DNA of 64,000 bases from Demequina rhizosphaerae (GTDB lineage Bacteria; Actinomycetota; Actinomycetes; Actinomycetales; Demequinaceae), in contig NZ_BBMC01000006.1 of the NCBI RefSeq assembly GCF_000971255.1, positions 1 through 64,000 on the forward strand, given 5' to 3'. The notes beneath the pieces were generated by a model. That model did no database searches. It saw nothing but the letters and a program-made list of their open reading frames with translations, and was not told where the DNA came from. Below are positions 1 to 9,680 of this stretch, in pieces (position 1 is the first letter of the stretch; each line of letters opens with the position of its first letter). The translations under genes and the position numbers were made by a program.

Positions 1-813
<813 letters not shown>

Positions 814-1060
814 ATGAATGGCGTACAACCACAAAACGTGGCATACAACATTACAGAGTACGTCTCCGAAAAGACTTATTTGACCTCTGACATCGAACAA
901 AACATCATTGCTGACATTTCGTTGTCTACCAAAGGAATCCTGCACCCCCTCAAACGAAGGGATGCCGGGTTTTGGCATCGACATGTGGCACACTGTTGAG
1001 TTCTCAAGTTTCGGACGCGCACCGCCTCGACCCTTATTCAGGACCTCGCTCGGGGCAACC
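814..1060 (-). promoter_or_regulatory. rRNA leader with boxA-like antitermination signal
   Basis: This is the transcribed spacer between promoter P2 and the 16S gene. It is clearly more AT-rich than the surrounding coding DNA. On the minus strand it contains ACTTGAGAACTCAACAGTG (about 993-1011), the conserved actinobacterial pre-rRNA element that includes the boxA-like antitermination motif. Complementary sequence for an RNase III processing stem is expected here, but its partner beyond the 16S 3' end is outside the window. The short open frames in this stretch are not credible genes. Confidence 0.75.
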
Positions 1061-1065
1061 CTTCT

Positions 1066-1094
1066 AACTTACTCTCATCATTTCCCCGTGTCAA
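1066..1094 (-). promoter_or_regulatory. rrn promoter P2
   Basis: On the minus strand a perfect -35 TTGACA (1089-1094) is followed after exactly 17 bases by TAAGTT (1066-1071). This housekeeping-sigma promoter sits about 255 bases upstream of the 16S 5' end, with the leader in between. Confidence 0.85.
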
Positions 1095-1272
1095 ATCGGC
1101 CCCTCGGGCCTGACTTTCCACCAAAGAAACGAACAAGAGCTCGTCGGTGATCCTTCGAGTGGTGCGGGGCACGAATGCCCGCCGCTTCCATCGGATCATC
1201 GTCACCGGGGCGTCTCCTGCAGGACCTTGTTCAGTCCCTGCCTGGCGCGTTCCTCGTCGGCGACAGGTGAAA

Positions 1273-1301
1273 ACATTACGCACCCCCGCCCCCACCGTCA
1301 A
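1273..1301 (-). promoter_or_regulatory. rrn promoter P1
   Basis: On the minus strand TTGACG (1296-1301) is followed after exactly 17 bases by TAATGT (1273-1278). It lies upstream of P2 in tandem, as is usual for rRNA operons. The 1302-1430 stretch further upstream separates it from the 3' end of the LacI gene and shows no gene. Confidence 0.85.
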
Positions 1302-1430
1302 ATCACCGGGATCTCGGGCGTGTCGCCGGTGATGGTGCTGGTAGATACAGGAAGGGGCCGGTCGTGGGCCTCGCGCCCGAGCCGGCTGGCACAGAAATCG
1401 CCCGAGGAATCTTGTCGGCCCCGGACGGGG

Positions 1431-2444
1431 CTAGACGGTGCCCCGCTCCACGATCTCGGTGGGCACCGTGACCCGGCCCGCGGGCTTGCCGTCGATCTCG
1501 TCGATCAGCAGCCTCACCATCTCCGCGCTCACGCGGTCGAAGGGCTGGCGCACGGTCGTGAGCGGCGGCTCGGTCTCGAGGGCGACCGGCGCATCGTCGA
1601 AGCCGGCCACCGCGACGTCCTCGGGGACGGCGATGCCGGCGGACCGCAGCACGTCCATCGCGCCCGCTGCCATGAGGTCGTTCGCGCAGAAGACCGCGTC
1701 GAACGGGATCTCACGCGCGAGCAGCTCACGCATCGCGTGCCGTCCCGACTCCCTGCCGTAGTCCCCGTACGCGACGAGGTCCTCGGAGAACGCCTCCCCC
1801 ATGAGGTCGCGGAAGGCGCGCAGGCGCGAGGTGCCTCCCGAGGTGTCCTGCGGCCCCGCGATGTGGACGATCCGCGTGCGTCCCCTCGCGCGCAGGTGCT
1901 CGACCATGGCGCGCGCGCCGCCCTCGTCGTCCGCGGTCGCGAAGCCCACGCGGTCCTCGAAGCCGAGCGGCACGCCGGCCGAGATCACCGGGAGCTGCGC
2001 CTGCAGCAGCGTCGCGAGGAACTCCTGGCTGCCGCTGTGCGACGAGACGACGAGCGCGCCGTCGACGTGCCCGCCGGTGAGGTACTCGGTCGCGCGCCCC
2101 CGCTCCTCGAGCGTGTCGGCCATGATGAGCACGAGCGTCATGCCGTGCTCGGCGAGCGCGTCCGCGCACGAGCGCAGGATCTTGAGGAAGTTGGGGTCCG
2201 CGAAGAACCGCTCGTAGGACTCCGTGAGGAGGAATCCGATCGAGCCCGTGCGGCTCGTGGCGAGGGAGCGGGCGTGCGGGTTGATGCGGTAACCGGTCAC
2301 CCGGATCGCGCGGTCGACCTGCGCCCGCGAGGACTCCGAGACCCAGTGGCCTCCGTTGAGGACCCGCGACACGGTGCCGCGCGACACCCCGGCCTCGCGG
2401 GCCACATCGTCGATGGTGGGCCGGCGTCCTCGGGGCTTCGTCAC
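1431..2444 (-). CDS. LacI-family transcriptional regulator
   Basis: A 337-residue sugar-responsive repressor of the LacI/GalR family. Residues about 8-55 form the LacI helix-turn-helix (TIDDVAREAGVSRGTVSRVL) with the hinge region behind it. The rest is a periplasmic-binding-protein-like effector domain with the family signatures DAVFCANDLMAAGAM and VAGFDDAPVA. The start is the GTG at 2444, preceded by AGGAGA. It lies beyond the 3' end of the chvE-mmsA-mmsB operon, in the same orientation but separated by a terminator, so it is probably transcribed alone. Control of that transporter is an inference from position. It is the last gene before the rrn operon. Its sugar ligand cannot be read from sequence. 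Confidence 0.92.
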   Translation of the reverse strand: MTKPRGRRPTIDDVAREAGVSRGTVSRVLNGGHWVSESSRAQVDRAIRVTGYRINPHARSLATSRTGSIGFLLTESYERFFADPNFLKILRSCADALAEHGMTLVLIMADTLEERGRATEYLTGGHVDGALVVSSHSGSQEFLATLLQAQLPVISAGVPLGFEDRVGFATADDEGGARAMVEHLRARGRTRIVHIAGPQDTSGGTSRLRAFRDLMGEAFSEDLVAYGDYGRESGRHAMRELLAREIPFDAVFCANDLMAAGAMDVLRSAGIAVPEDVAVAGFDDAPVALETEPPLTTVRQPFDRVSAEMVRLLIDEIDGKPAGRVTVPTEIVERGTV

Positions 2445-2547
2445 TGGCAGCTCTCCTCTTGTACGACTACGAGTATGGACTAGTACCGCTCTCAGTGCGG
2501 ACCCGTGCCGCGTGCGCGTGTCGCCCCGCGCATCGTCCGCACGCGAA

Positions 2548-2573
2548 AGGGGCCCCGGCGAACCGGGGCCCCT
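2548..2573 (-). terminator. Intrinsic terminator of the chvE-mmsAB operon
   Basis: A perfect 11-base-pair GC-rich stem (AGGGGCCCCGG with its complement, loop 2559-2562) lies 16 bases past the mmsB stop. On the minus strand it runs into TTTCGCG. A copy of the over-represented word GGACGATGCG follows directly (2529-2538). Confidence 0.8.
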
Positions 2574-2588
2574 CCAGCGACGCGGTGC

Positions 2589-3767
2589 TTAGCGAGCGCC
2601 CGCGCGGCGCTTGTTGTAGACGTCGAACGCGACCGCCAGCAGCAGCACGAGGCCCTTGACCACGGACTGCACGGACTGGTCGACGCCCATGAGCTGCATG
2701 CCGTTCGACATCACCGCCATGATCAGACCACCGACGATGGCGCCGGTCACGCGACCCACACCACCGGTGACGGCGGCGCCACCGATGAAGCAGGCGGCGA
2801 TCGCGTCGAGCTCGAACATGTTTCCGGCGGCCGGCTGCGCGCCGTTCGAGCGGGACGAGTACACGATGCCCGCGACCGAGGCGAGGACGCCCATGTTGAG
2901 CATGACGCCGAAGTTGACCCAGCGGACCTTGACGCCGGAGAGCATCGCCGCCGCGAGGTTGCCGCCGACCGCGTAGACGTGGCGACCGAACACGGTGCGC
3001 TGCGTCACGAGCGAGTAGGCGATGACCAGGATCGCGAGGATGATGAGGACGTTCGGCAGGCCGCGCGCGTTGGCGAGCTGCCAGGCGAACCACATGACCA
3101 CCGCGGCGACCACGACGAGCTTGACGATGAAGAGCGGGAACGCCTCGACCGGCTGCTCGTAGGCGATGCGCTGGCTGCGCGTACGCCATGCGGAGAAGAA
3201 GTAGCCCGCGACCGCGACGCCGAACACGACGAGCGTGAAGACGTCGTACCCGTCACCTCCCAACAACCCGTTCTGGAAGCCGCTCGCGATCTTCTGGTAC
3301 TGCGCCGGGAACGGCGACAGCGAGATGTTGCCGAGCACCAGCAGCGTGAGGCCGCGGAACAGGAGCATGCCCGCCAGCGTCGTGATGAACGCCGGGATGC
3401 CGACGAACGCGACCCAGAAGCCCTGCCAGGCCCCGATCAGCACGCCGGTGCCGAGCGCGGCGAGCACGCCGCCCCACCACGGCACGTCGTGCTTGATCAC
3501 CAGCACCGCCGAGATCGCGCCTGTCACGGCGACGACCGATCCGACCGACAGGTCGATGTGGCCGGCGATGATGACCATCACCATGCCGATCGCGAGGATC
3601 AGGATGTAGGAGTACTGCAGCACCAGGTTGGTGACGTTCTGCGGGCTGAGCGACGTACCTCCCGTGAGGAAGAAGAACAGCGCCACGATCGCGACGAACG
3701 CGATGTAGATGCCGCTCGTACGAATGTTCCGCGTGAGCAATTCCCGGATGTTCGCTGTGCCGGTCAT
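2589..3767 (-). CDS. mmsB: Monosaccharide ABC transporter permease (MmsB/GguB type)
   Basis: A 392-residue inner-membrane permease of a CUT2-class sugar importer. About ten hydrophobic segments are visible, and the branched-chain/ribose permease signature ([16 protein letters not shown], about residues 65-80) is typical of RbsC/GguB proteins. The extra central segment before [12 protein letters not shown] matches the longer MmsB/GguB subgroup. The ATG at 3767 overlaps the mmsA stop in an ATGA arrangement, showing translational coupling. It should form the channel for the ChvE-like binding protein and the MmsA ATPase, importing monosaccharides such as arabinose, xylose, galactose or glucose. 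Substrate choice among these is inferred. Confidence 0.95.
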   Translation of the reverse strand: MTGTANIRELLTRNIRTSGIYIAFVAIVALFFFLTGGTSLSPQNVTNLVLQYSYILILAIGMVMVIIAGHIDLSVGSVVAVTGAISAVLVIKHDVPWWGGVLAALGTGVLIGAWQGFWVAFVGIPAFITTLAGMLLFRGLTLLVLGNISLSPFPAQYQKIASGFQNGLLGGDGYDVFTLVVFGVAVAGYFFSAWRTRSQRIAYEQPVEAFPLFIVKLVVVAAVVMWFAWQLANARGLPNVLIILAILVIAYSLVTQRTVFGRHVYAVGGNLAAAMLSGVKVRWVNFGVMLNMGVLASVAGIVYSSRSNGAQPAAGNMFELDAIAACFIGGAAVTGGVGRVTGAIVGGLIMAVMSNGMQLMGVDQSVQSVVKGLVLLLAVAFDVYNKRRAGAR

Positions 3768-5320
3768 GCCCGGACCTCCTTGTCCTTGGTTGCCTTCTCC
3801 TGAGTCATCAGGGTCATGAGCCCCTCCTGCGTGGCCTCGGCGACCGGCACCTCGCCGGTGACCACGCCGAACGCGAGGGTGTAGATGCGGTCGCACGTGC
3901 CGAGCAGCTCGGGCAGCTCGGACGAGATGATGATGACCGCCTTGCCGGCTGCGACCAGCCGGTTGACGATCGTGTAGATCTCGTACTTCGCACCGACGTC
4001 GATACCGCGCGTCGGCTCGTCGAGGATCATCACCTCGGCGTCCGAGTAGATCCACTTGGACAGCACGACCTTCTGCTGGTTGCCGCCCGAGAGGTTGCCG
4101 ACGGTCTGCATGACCGACGGCGTCTTGATGTTCATCGAGCCGCGGTACTCCTCCGCGACCTTGATCTCCTTGTTGCCGTCCACCCAGCCGCGCTTGGCGA
4201 GCTTGAACAGGGCGGCCGACGAGATGTTGCGACGGACGTCGTCGATGAGGTTGAGCCCGTACCGCTTGCGGTCCTCGGTCGCGTACGCGAGGCCGTTCTT
4301 GATCGCCTCGGACACGTCGCGGACGTGGATCTCCTCGCCGTGCATGTACATGCGACCCGAGATGTCACGGCCGTAGGACCGGCCGAAGAGGCTCATCGCG
4401 AGCTCCGTGCGGCCGGCGCCCATGACGCCGGCGATGCCGACGACCTCGCCCTTGCGGACGTTGAAGGATGCGTTGTCGACCACGACGCGGCCCGGCTGGG
4501 TCGGGTGGTAGACGGTCCAGTCCTCGACGCGGAAGAGCTCGTCGCCGACGACGTGCTCGCGCTTCGGGTACCGGTTGGTGAGATCGCGGCCCACCATGCC
4601 GCGGATGATGCGGTCCTGGATGCCGGCCTCGTTCACCACGTCGATGGTCTCGATGGTGTGACCGTCGCGGATGATGGTGGTGCGGTCGCAGACCTCCTGG
4701 ATCTCGTTGAGCTTGTGGGAGATCATGATCGACGTGATCCCGCGCTCCTTCAGCGTGCGCAGGAGACCGAGCAGGTGCTCCGAGTCGTCGTCGTTGAGCG
4801 CCGAGGTGGGCTCGTCGAGGATGAGCAGCCGCACGTCCTTGGACAGCGCCTTCGCGATCTCGATGAGCTGCTGCTTGCCCACACCCAGCTGGTTGACCGG
4901 GGTCGTGGGGTTCTCGTCGAGGCCGACCTGCTCGAGCAGGCGCATGGCGTCGTGGTTGGTCTGGTTCCAGTCGATCATCCCGTTCTTCCCGCGGCGCTCG
5001 TTGCCGAGGAAGATGTTCTCCGCGACCGAGAGGTACGGGATCAGCGCCAGCTCCTGGTGGATGATGACGATGCCCTTGTGCTCGGAGTCCGGGATCGAGT
5101 GGAACTTCTGGACCTCGTCGTCGAAGACGATGTCGCCCTCGTAAGTGCCGTACGGATAGACGCCCGAGAGGACCTTCATCAGCGTTGACTTGCCTGCGCC
5201 GTTCTCGCCGCAGATGCCGTGGATCTCGCCGTCGATCACGCTGAGCTCGACTTCGGAGAGCGCCTTGACGCCGGGGAAGGTCTTGGTGATCTTCCGCATC
5301 TCAAGGATGTGCTTCGGCAT
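3764..5320 (-). CDS. mmsA: Monosaccharide ABC transporter ATP-binding protein (MmsA/GguA type)
   Basis: A 518-residue double ATPase energising the CUT2 importer. The N-terminal half has Walker [10 protein letters not shown] (about residues 38-46) and Walker [12 protein letters not shown]. The C-terminal half has the degenerate Walker [10 protein letters not shown], the signature NLSGGNQQK and Walker [11 protein letters not shown], as in RbsA/XylG/GguA proteins. The start at 5320 is 80 bases downstream of the binding-protein stop, after a strong hairpin. It overlaps the permease gene by four bases. Confidence 0.96.
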   Translation of the reverse strand: MPKHILEMRKITKTFPGVKALSEVELSVIDGEIHGICGENGAGKSTLMKVLSGVYPYGTYEGDIVFDDEVQKFHSIPDSEHKGIVIIHQELALIPYLSVAENIFLGNERRGKNGMIDWNQTNHDAMRLLEQVGLDENPTTPVNQLGVGKQQLIEIAKALSKDVRLLILDEPTSALNDDDSEHLLGLLRTLKERGITSIMISHKLNEIQEVCDRTTIIRDGHTIETIDVVNEAGIQDRIIRGMVGRDLTNRYPKREHVVGDELFRVEDWTVYHPTQPGRVVVDNASFNVRKGEVVGIAGVMGAGRTELAMSLFGRSYGRDISGRMYMHGEEIHVRDVSEAIKNGLAYATEDRKRYGLNLIDDVRRNISSAALFKLAKRGWVDGNKEIKVAEEYRGSMNIKTPSVMQTVGNLSGGNQQKVVLSKWIYSDAEVMILDEPTRGIDVGAKYEIYTIVNRLVAAGKAVIIISSELPELLGTCDRIYTLAFGVVTGEVPVAEATQEGLMTLMTQEKATKDKEVRA

Positions 5321-5363
5321 GTCTCACCTCCATGGTGTGAGAGGGGTCGGAGGGGAGGGAGCA

Positions 5364-5393
5364 GCGGTGCCGGCTCCTGGGAGCCGGCACCGC
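5364..5393 (-). terminator. Intra-operon hairpin after the binding-protein gene
   Basis: A 13-base-pair perfect stem (5364-5376 with 5381-5393, loop CTGG) lies just after the chvE stop and before mmsA, with no U-tract. It probably stabilises the upstream mRNA or lowers read-through, giving more binding protein than ATPase and permease. Similar hairpins follow the other two binding-protein genes in this window. Confidence 0.7.
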
Positions 5394-5400
5394 CGTCGAC

Positions 5401-6564
5401 TTAGGCCACGCCCTTGTCGACCTGCTCCTGGGTCCAGTAACCGGAGTCGATCAGCAGCTCGGTCACGTTGTCCATGTAGACGATGTCCGACTCGAGGAGG
5501 TACGACGGCACGACCTTCACGCCGTTGTCGTAGGTCTCGGTGTCGTTCGCCTCGGGCTCCTCACCGTTGAGGTAGGCGGTCGCCGCGACGACGGCCTGCT
5601 CGGCGAGCTTGCGGGTGTCCTTGAAGATCGTGGAGAACTGCACGCCGTCCACGATCAGCTTGACGGACTCGACCTCGGCGTCCTGACCGGTCACGACCGG
5701 GAAGCCGTCCTCGACGGTGCCGGAGTAGCCGTTGTTCTGGAGCGCCGTGATGATGCCGCGCGACAGGCCGTCGTACGGGGACAGCACGCCCTCGACCTTC
5801 TTGTCGGTGCCCACGTAGTTGCCGGTCAGGAGGTCCTCCATGCGCTTCTGCGCGGTCTCCTGCTGCCAGCGCAGCGTGGCGGCCTGCTCGATGTCCATCT
5901 GACCCGACGGGACCACGAGGGTGCCCTCGTCGATGTAGGGCTGGAGCGTGTCCATGGCGCCCTGCCAGAAGAAGTGAGCGTTGTTGTCGTCCAGCGAGCC
6001 GGCGAAGAGCTCGACGTTGAACGGACCCGACGCGTCGCCCTCCGAGCCGTCCTCGTTGAGGAGGCCGAGGCCCACGAGCAGCGAGGTGGCCTGCTGCACG
6101 CCGACGTTGTAGTTGTCGAAGGTCACGTAGAAGTCGACGTTCTCCGAGTCACGGATGAGGCGGTCGTACGAGATGACCGGGATGCCCGCGTCCGCGGCGG
6201 CCTGGAGCTGGCTCGACAGCGCGGTGCCGTCGATGGCCGCGATGATGAGCGCCTTCACGCCGTTGGTGATCATGTTGTCGATCTGCTGCGACTGCGTCGG
6301 GATGTCGTCGGCCGCGAACTGCAGGTCGACCTCGAAGCCCTGCTCCTCGAGACCCGACTTGACCGCGTCGCCGTCGGCGATCCAGCGGGACGAGGTCTGG
6401 GTGGGCATCGCGACACCGATGGTGCCGCCCTCCTCCATCATCGCGCCGTCGTCGCCCGAAGCCGAGCTGTCCGAGCTGCTGCCCGCACCGCCGCCGGAGC
6501 ACGCCGCGAGGCTGAACGCGAGCGCCGCACCGGCGCCTGCCGCCAGGAACTTCCTGAACTTCAT
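5401..6564 (-). CDS. chvE: ChvE-like monosaccharide-binding lipoprotein
   Basis: A 387-residue substrate-binding protein of the CUT2 importer. It starts with a lipoprotein signal peptide ending in the lipobox LAAC (Cys22), followed by a Gly/Ser-rich linker. The mature part reads as a periplasmic-binding-protein type 1 fold (GTIGVAMPTQTSSRWIADGDAVKSGL, then GVKALIIAAIDGTAL) as in ChvE/xylose-binding proteins. The ATG at 6564 follows GAGGAGAT. It is first in the operon chvE-mmsA-mmsB. Multi-sugar binding (arabinose, galactose, glucose, xylose) is known for ChvE, and the neighbouring araA/araD make arabinose a likely ligand, by inference. Confidence 0.93.
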   Translation of the reverse strand: MKFRKFLAAGAGAALAFSLAACSGGGAGSSSDSSASGDDGAMMEEGGTIGVAMPTQTSSRWIADGDAVKSGLEEQGFEVDLQFAADDIPTQSQQIDNMITNGVKALIIAAIDGTALSSQLQAAADAGIPVISYDRLIRDSENVDFYVTFDNYNVGVQQATSLLVGLGLLNEDGSEGDASGPFNVELFAGSLDDNNAHFFWQGAMDTLQPYIDEGTLVVPSGQMDIEQAATLRWQQETAQKRMEDLLTGNYVGTDKKVEGVLSPYDGLSRGIITALQNNGYSGTVEDGFPVVTGQDAEVESVKLIVDGVQFSTIFKDTRKLAEQAVVAATAYLNGEEPEANDTETYDNGVKVVPSYLLESDIVYMDNVTELLIDSGYWTQEQVDKGVA

Positions 6565-6604
6565 ATCTCCTCCTCGAGATACCGGCCCGCGCCATCGCGA
6601 GCCG

Positions 6605-6720
6605 TGCGCTTCACAGTGTGTTTGCGTTCACACGCAGAGTCAAACCTTATTCGTCACGATGCGGTCACAAGCCTGTGACACCTTGAATTAAATAGGTTTA
6701 CCAGGGGCTTCGCGCTTTGA
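6605..6720 (-). promoter_or_regulatory. Control region of the chvE operon with CRP-like and dyad sites
   Basis: An AT-rich island upstream of chvE. TGTGTTTGCGTTCACA (6617-6632) matches the CRP/GlxR pattern TGTGA-N6-TCACA with one mismatch. A perfect 6-base-arm dyad GTCACAAGCCTGTGAC is at 6664-6679. On the minus strand a TTGACT (about 6641-6646) could be the -35, but the -10 is not convincing. The layout suggests catabolite control plus a sugar-specific repressor; the proteins involved are unknown. Confidence 0.5.
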
Positions 6721-6989
6721 CTGGGAGCGGTTACAGGTTTGCGACATGCCGTGCCGATGCGCGCGGCGGGCCGACCCGGGACCTTGGGCCCAGCCTCGAG
6801 AGGGCCGCGGTCGAGCGTCGGGAGCGGCCGGTGGCGCCGCCGACGGACCGCCCTGGGACCACCCGCGCCGCCGCCCGCGGCGCCGCCCTCGGGCCACGCC
6901 CCGGGCCACGCCCCGGGCCGCCCGGCGCATCGTCCCCGCCCCCGCCCAGCGCATCGTGCCCGGCCTTCGCACGACCCCGGAGACGACGG
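6721..6989. other. Non-coding GC-rich intergenic region between araA and chvE
   Basis: No convincing gene. Frames spanning this stretch are extensions or shadows with strongly skewed composition. It contains a GCCACGCCCCGG direct repeat (about 6893-6916), an exact copy of the over-represented word (6926-6935) and a one-mismatch copy (6951-6959). Confidence 0.6.
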
Positions 6990-7015
6990 AAGGCCCCGGC
7001 CGGAGCCGGGGCCTT
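6990..7015 (-). terminator. Intrinsic terminator of the araD-araA operon
   Basis: A perfect 11-base-pair stem AAGGCCCCGGC with its complement and a 4-base loop (7001-7004), placed 19 bases after the araA stop. The U-tract is weak, which is common in high-GC actinobacteria. Confidence 0.8.
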
Positions 7016-7034
7016 CCTGGGACGCGCGCTGGGG

Positions 7035-8549
7035 TCAGCGGCCGCCCATCGCGTAGTACGCGTTGTTCCAGCGGATCTGCTGCTCGAAGCCCTCGTACGT
7101 GGTGTCCTCGTCGATGACGAGGAGCTCGATGCCCACCATCTTCGCGAAGTCCTTGATCACGTCGATGCCGATCTGGTTCGACATCGCCGTGTGGTGCGCG
7201 CCGCCGGTCTGCAGCCACGACGCGACCGCCGTGGTGAAGTCCGGGCGGGGCGTCCACACCGCGTGGCCCACCGGGAGGTTCGGCATGGGCTCGGGCAGGT
7301 CGACGTTGTCGACCACGTTCGCCACGAGGCGGAAGCGGTCGCGCATGTCGGACAGCGCCACGACCACGGCCTCGCCCGCGTCGGCGGTGAAGACCAGGCG
7401 CACCGGGTCCTCCTTGCCGCCGATACCGAGCGGGTGGATCTCGAGGCGCGCCTTCTTCGACGACAGCGCCGGGTTGACCTCGAGCATGTGGGCGCCGAGC
7501 GACAGCTCCTCGCCGGGCACGAGGTGGTACGTGTAGTCCTCCATGAGCGAGGAGCCGCCGGGCAGGCCGGCACCCATCACCGCGCAGAGGTGCACGAGGA
7601 TCGCGGTCTTCCAGTCGCCCTCCGCGCCGAAGCCGTAGCCGTCGGCCATGAGGCGCTGGACCGCGAGGCCGGGCAGCTGCTTGAGGCCGCCGAGGTCCTC
7701 GAAGGTGTCGGTGAACGCGCCGAAGCCGCCCTCCTCGAGGAAGGACCGCAGGCCGGCCTCGATCGCGGCCGCGTCGCGCAGCGACTGGTGGCGCTCGCCG
7801 CCCGGGAGCAGCTCGGGCACCACGTCGTACTCGGCGAGGTAGGTCTCGATGAGCGCGTCGACCGCCGCATCGTCCACCGCGTCCACGCGCTCGACGAGCT
7901 CGTTGACGCCCCACGTGTTGATCTGCGCGCCGAGCTTGACCTCGGCCTCGGTCTTGTCGCCCTCGGTGACGGCGACGAAGCGCATGTTGTCGCCGAAGCG
8001 CGCGACCTTGAGGTTCTTCGCGGCGGCGGCGCCGGCGGCGGCACGCGACCACACGCCGATGCGCTGCGACACGGCGGGCGTCGACGGGTGGCCGACGACG
8101 GTGGTGCGGGCGACGTTCATGCGCGACTCGATGTACGCGTACTCGCGGTCGCCGTGCGCGGCCTGGTTGAGGTTCATGAAGTCGAAGTCGATCGACGCCC
8201 ACGGCAGCTCGCGGTTGGCCTGGGTGGCGAGGTGGAGCAGCGGCTTCTGGAGCGCGTTGAGACCCGCGATCCACATCTTCGCCGGGGAGAAGGTGTGCAT
8301 CCAGGTGATGACGCCGATGACCTTGGGGTCCGCGTTGGCGGCCATGATCGTCTCGAGGATCTCGTCGCGCGACTTGACGACGGGCTTCCACACGAGGGTC
8401 ACGGGGACGTCGCCGGACGCCTTGAGCGTCTCGACGACCTCGGTCGACTGGTCGGCGACCTGCTTGAGGACCTCATCGCCGTAGAGGGTCTGGCTTCCGG
8501 TGAGGAACCAGACCTCGTACTCGGCGAGGTTGGGAACGATGCTGGTCAC
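7035..8549 (-). CDS. araA: L-arabinose isomerase
   Basis: A 504-residue protein converting L-arabinose to L-ribulose in the cytoplasm, close to the family's usual 500 residues. The N-terminus [15 protein letters not shown] and internal blocks such as [30 protein letters not shown] and the C-terminal [13 protein letters not shown] are characteristic of AraA. The GTG start (8549) abuts the araD stop with no spacer, so the two are co-transcribed. A copy of the over-represented word lies in frame as Asp-Asp-Ala (7866-7875). No ribulokinase gene (araB) is present between or beside them in the window. Confidence 0.97.
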   Translation of the reverse strand: MTSIVPNLAEYEVWFLTGSQTLYGDEVLKQVADQSTEVVETLKASGDVPVTLVWKPVVKSRDEILETIMAANADPKVIGVITWMHTFSPAKMWIAGLNALQKPLLHLATQANRELPWASIDFDFMNLNQAAHGDREYAYIESRMNVARTTVVGHPSTPAVSQRIGVWSRAAAGAAAAKNLKVARFGDNMRFVAVTEGDKTEAEVKLGAQINTWGVNELVERVDAVDDAAVDALIETYLAEYDVVPELLPGGERHQSLRDAAAIEAGLRSFLEEGGFGAFTDTFEDLGGLKQLPGLAVQRLMADGYGFGAEGDWKTAILVHLCAVMGAGLPGGSSLMEDYTYHLVPGEELSLGAHMLEVNPALSSKKARLEIHPLGIGGKEDPVRLVFTADAGEAVVVALSDMRDRFRLVANVVDNVDLPEPMPNLPVGHAVWTPRPDFTTAVASWLQTGGAHHTAMSNQIGIDVIKDFAKMVGIELLVIDEDTTYEGFEQQIRWNNAYYAMGGR

Positions 8550-9257
8550 TTACATGCCTCCCTGCGGCTTCTGGCCGTAGACGTTCTGATAGCGGTCGAA
8601 CAGCGCGTCGATCTTCTCCTGGGGGATCTCGACGAGCTCGCCCAGTTGGCGGGCGATGTGGGTGGTGCGGGCGACGTCCTCGCACATGACGGCGGCCTTG
8701 ACGGCGTCGCGCGCGTCCTTGCCGATCGTGAAGGGGCCGTGGTTGGCCATGAGCACCGCGCGCGAGCGGTGGCCCTCGAGGGTCGCGACGATGCCGCGGC
8801 CGATCGAGTCGTCGCCGATGATCGCGAACGGGCCGACGGGGATCTCGCCGCCGAACTCGTCCGCCATGCCGGTGATGTGGCACGGGATGGGCTCGTTGCG
8901 GGCGGCCCACGCGGTCGCGTAGGTCGAGTGGGTGTGGACGACGCCGCCGACGTGCGGCATCGCGCGGTACACGTACGCGTGCGCGGCGGTGTCGGACGAG
9001 GGGCTGCGGTCCGAGCCGGGCGTGCCGGGCACCACGTTGCCGTCGAGGTCGCACAGGACCATGTTGTCCGGGGTCAGGTCGTCGTAGTCGACGCCCGAGG
9101 GCTTGATGACGAAGTGCTGCGTGCCGGGCACGCGCTCCGAGACGTTGCCGCCCGTCCAGATGACGAGGTTGTAGCGGGTGAGCTCGCCGTGGAGCTTCGC
9201 GACCCTCTCTCGACTCTTGCGGATCGCGCTGACCTGCTCAGCGGTGAAGCTTGTCAC
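8550..9257 (-). CDS. araD: L-ribulose-5-phosphate 4-epimerase
   Basis: A 235-residue class II aldolase-fold enzyme interconverting L-ribulose 5-phosphate and D-xylulose 5-phosphate. Family signatures include VIWTGGNVSERVPG (phosphate and substrate contacts), HAYVYRAMPHVGGVVHTHSTYATAWA with zinc-binding histidines, and VLMANHGPFTIG. The GTG start at 9257 has AAGGAG upstream. It is first in the araD-araA operon, so the usual araB position is empty. Confidence 0.96.
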   Translation of the reverse strand: MTSFTAEQVSAIRKSRERVAKLHGELTRYNLVIWTGGNVSERVPGTQHFVIKPSGVDYDDLTPDNMVLCDLDGNVVPGTPGSDRSPSSDTAAHAYVYRAMPHVGGVVHTHSTYATAWAARNEPIPCHITGMADEFGGEIPVGPFAIIGDDSIGRGIVATLEGHRSRAVLMANHGPFTIGKDARDAVKAAVMCEDVARTTHIARQLGELVEIPQEKIDALFDRYQNVYGQKPQGGM

Positions 9258-9480
9258 GAGATGGACTCCTTAACCTCTCTGAGGCCGCCGTGGCCTCGCT
9301 GGGACTCGTGCCGCGTCACGACGCGCGTCGCGTCGACGTGAGAGCGGTGGTGGTGCGGGGCTGGCGCCCCTTCGAGGGGAGGTCGGTGGCGGCCGCCCCT
9401 GACCGCGCGCCGCGTTGAGCGCCGCTGGTCGGAGCGGTGCTCTGCTCAACCATCCTGGCCCCTTCGCGCAGCGTGTCGAT
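9258..9480 (-). promoter_or_regulatory. 5' leader of araD-araA with hairpin and possible leader ORF
   Basis: About 220 bases lie between the promoter and the araD start. A hairpin GAGGCC/GGCCTC (9281-9297) sits just upstream of the araD ribosome site AAGGAG. A 45-codon frame from an ATG at 9453 (preceded by GAAGGGG, ending at 9316) could be a leader peptide rich in Ser, Thr and Arg. It has no recognisable homology and I do not call it a gene. Confidence 0.4.
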
Positions 9481-9484
9481 CGTT

Positions 9485-9514
9485 GGTTTTAACGTTAACA
9501 TACCGGTCCGTCAA
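9485..9514 (-). promoter_or_regulatory. araD-araA promoter with AraR-type operator in the spacer
   Basis: On the minus strand TTGACG (9509-9514) and TAAAAC (9486-9491) are 17 bases apart. The spacer and -10 region carry the near-palindrome GGTTTTAACGTTAACATACC (9485-9504) with core TTAACGTTAA, which resembles actinobacterial AraR (LacI-type) operators. Binding there would directly block RNA polymerase. Confidence 0.7.
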
Positions 9515-9680
9515 CAACGTCCGCGGGCCGTTCGTCCCGCCCGCCGTGCCTCACGCTAGCCCAGGCTCGCGGCGTCCGCGCGGCGAGGCACGATGCGCCG
9601 GTCGCCCGGCACCCGCCGGGTCTCGGAGGTCGTCGCACGAGCCCGCTCCCGCGGCGGTCGGCCCCGTGCCGGCGGCGGGC

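Noticed and set aside
1227-2483. A 418-codon open frame opposite the LacI gene
   Set aside because: It is the high-GC shadow of the LacI coding sequence: Arg/Glu/Val-rich with no family motifs, and it covers the rRNA promoter region as well.
9316-9501. 61-codon open frame upstream of araD as a gene
   Set aside because: It spans the promoter and operator, begins upstream of the likely transcription start and has no family features. Only its 3' part could be a leader peptide.
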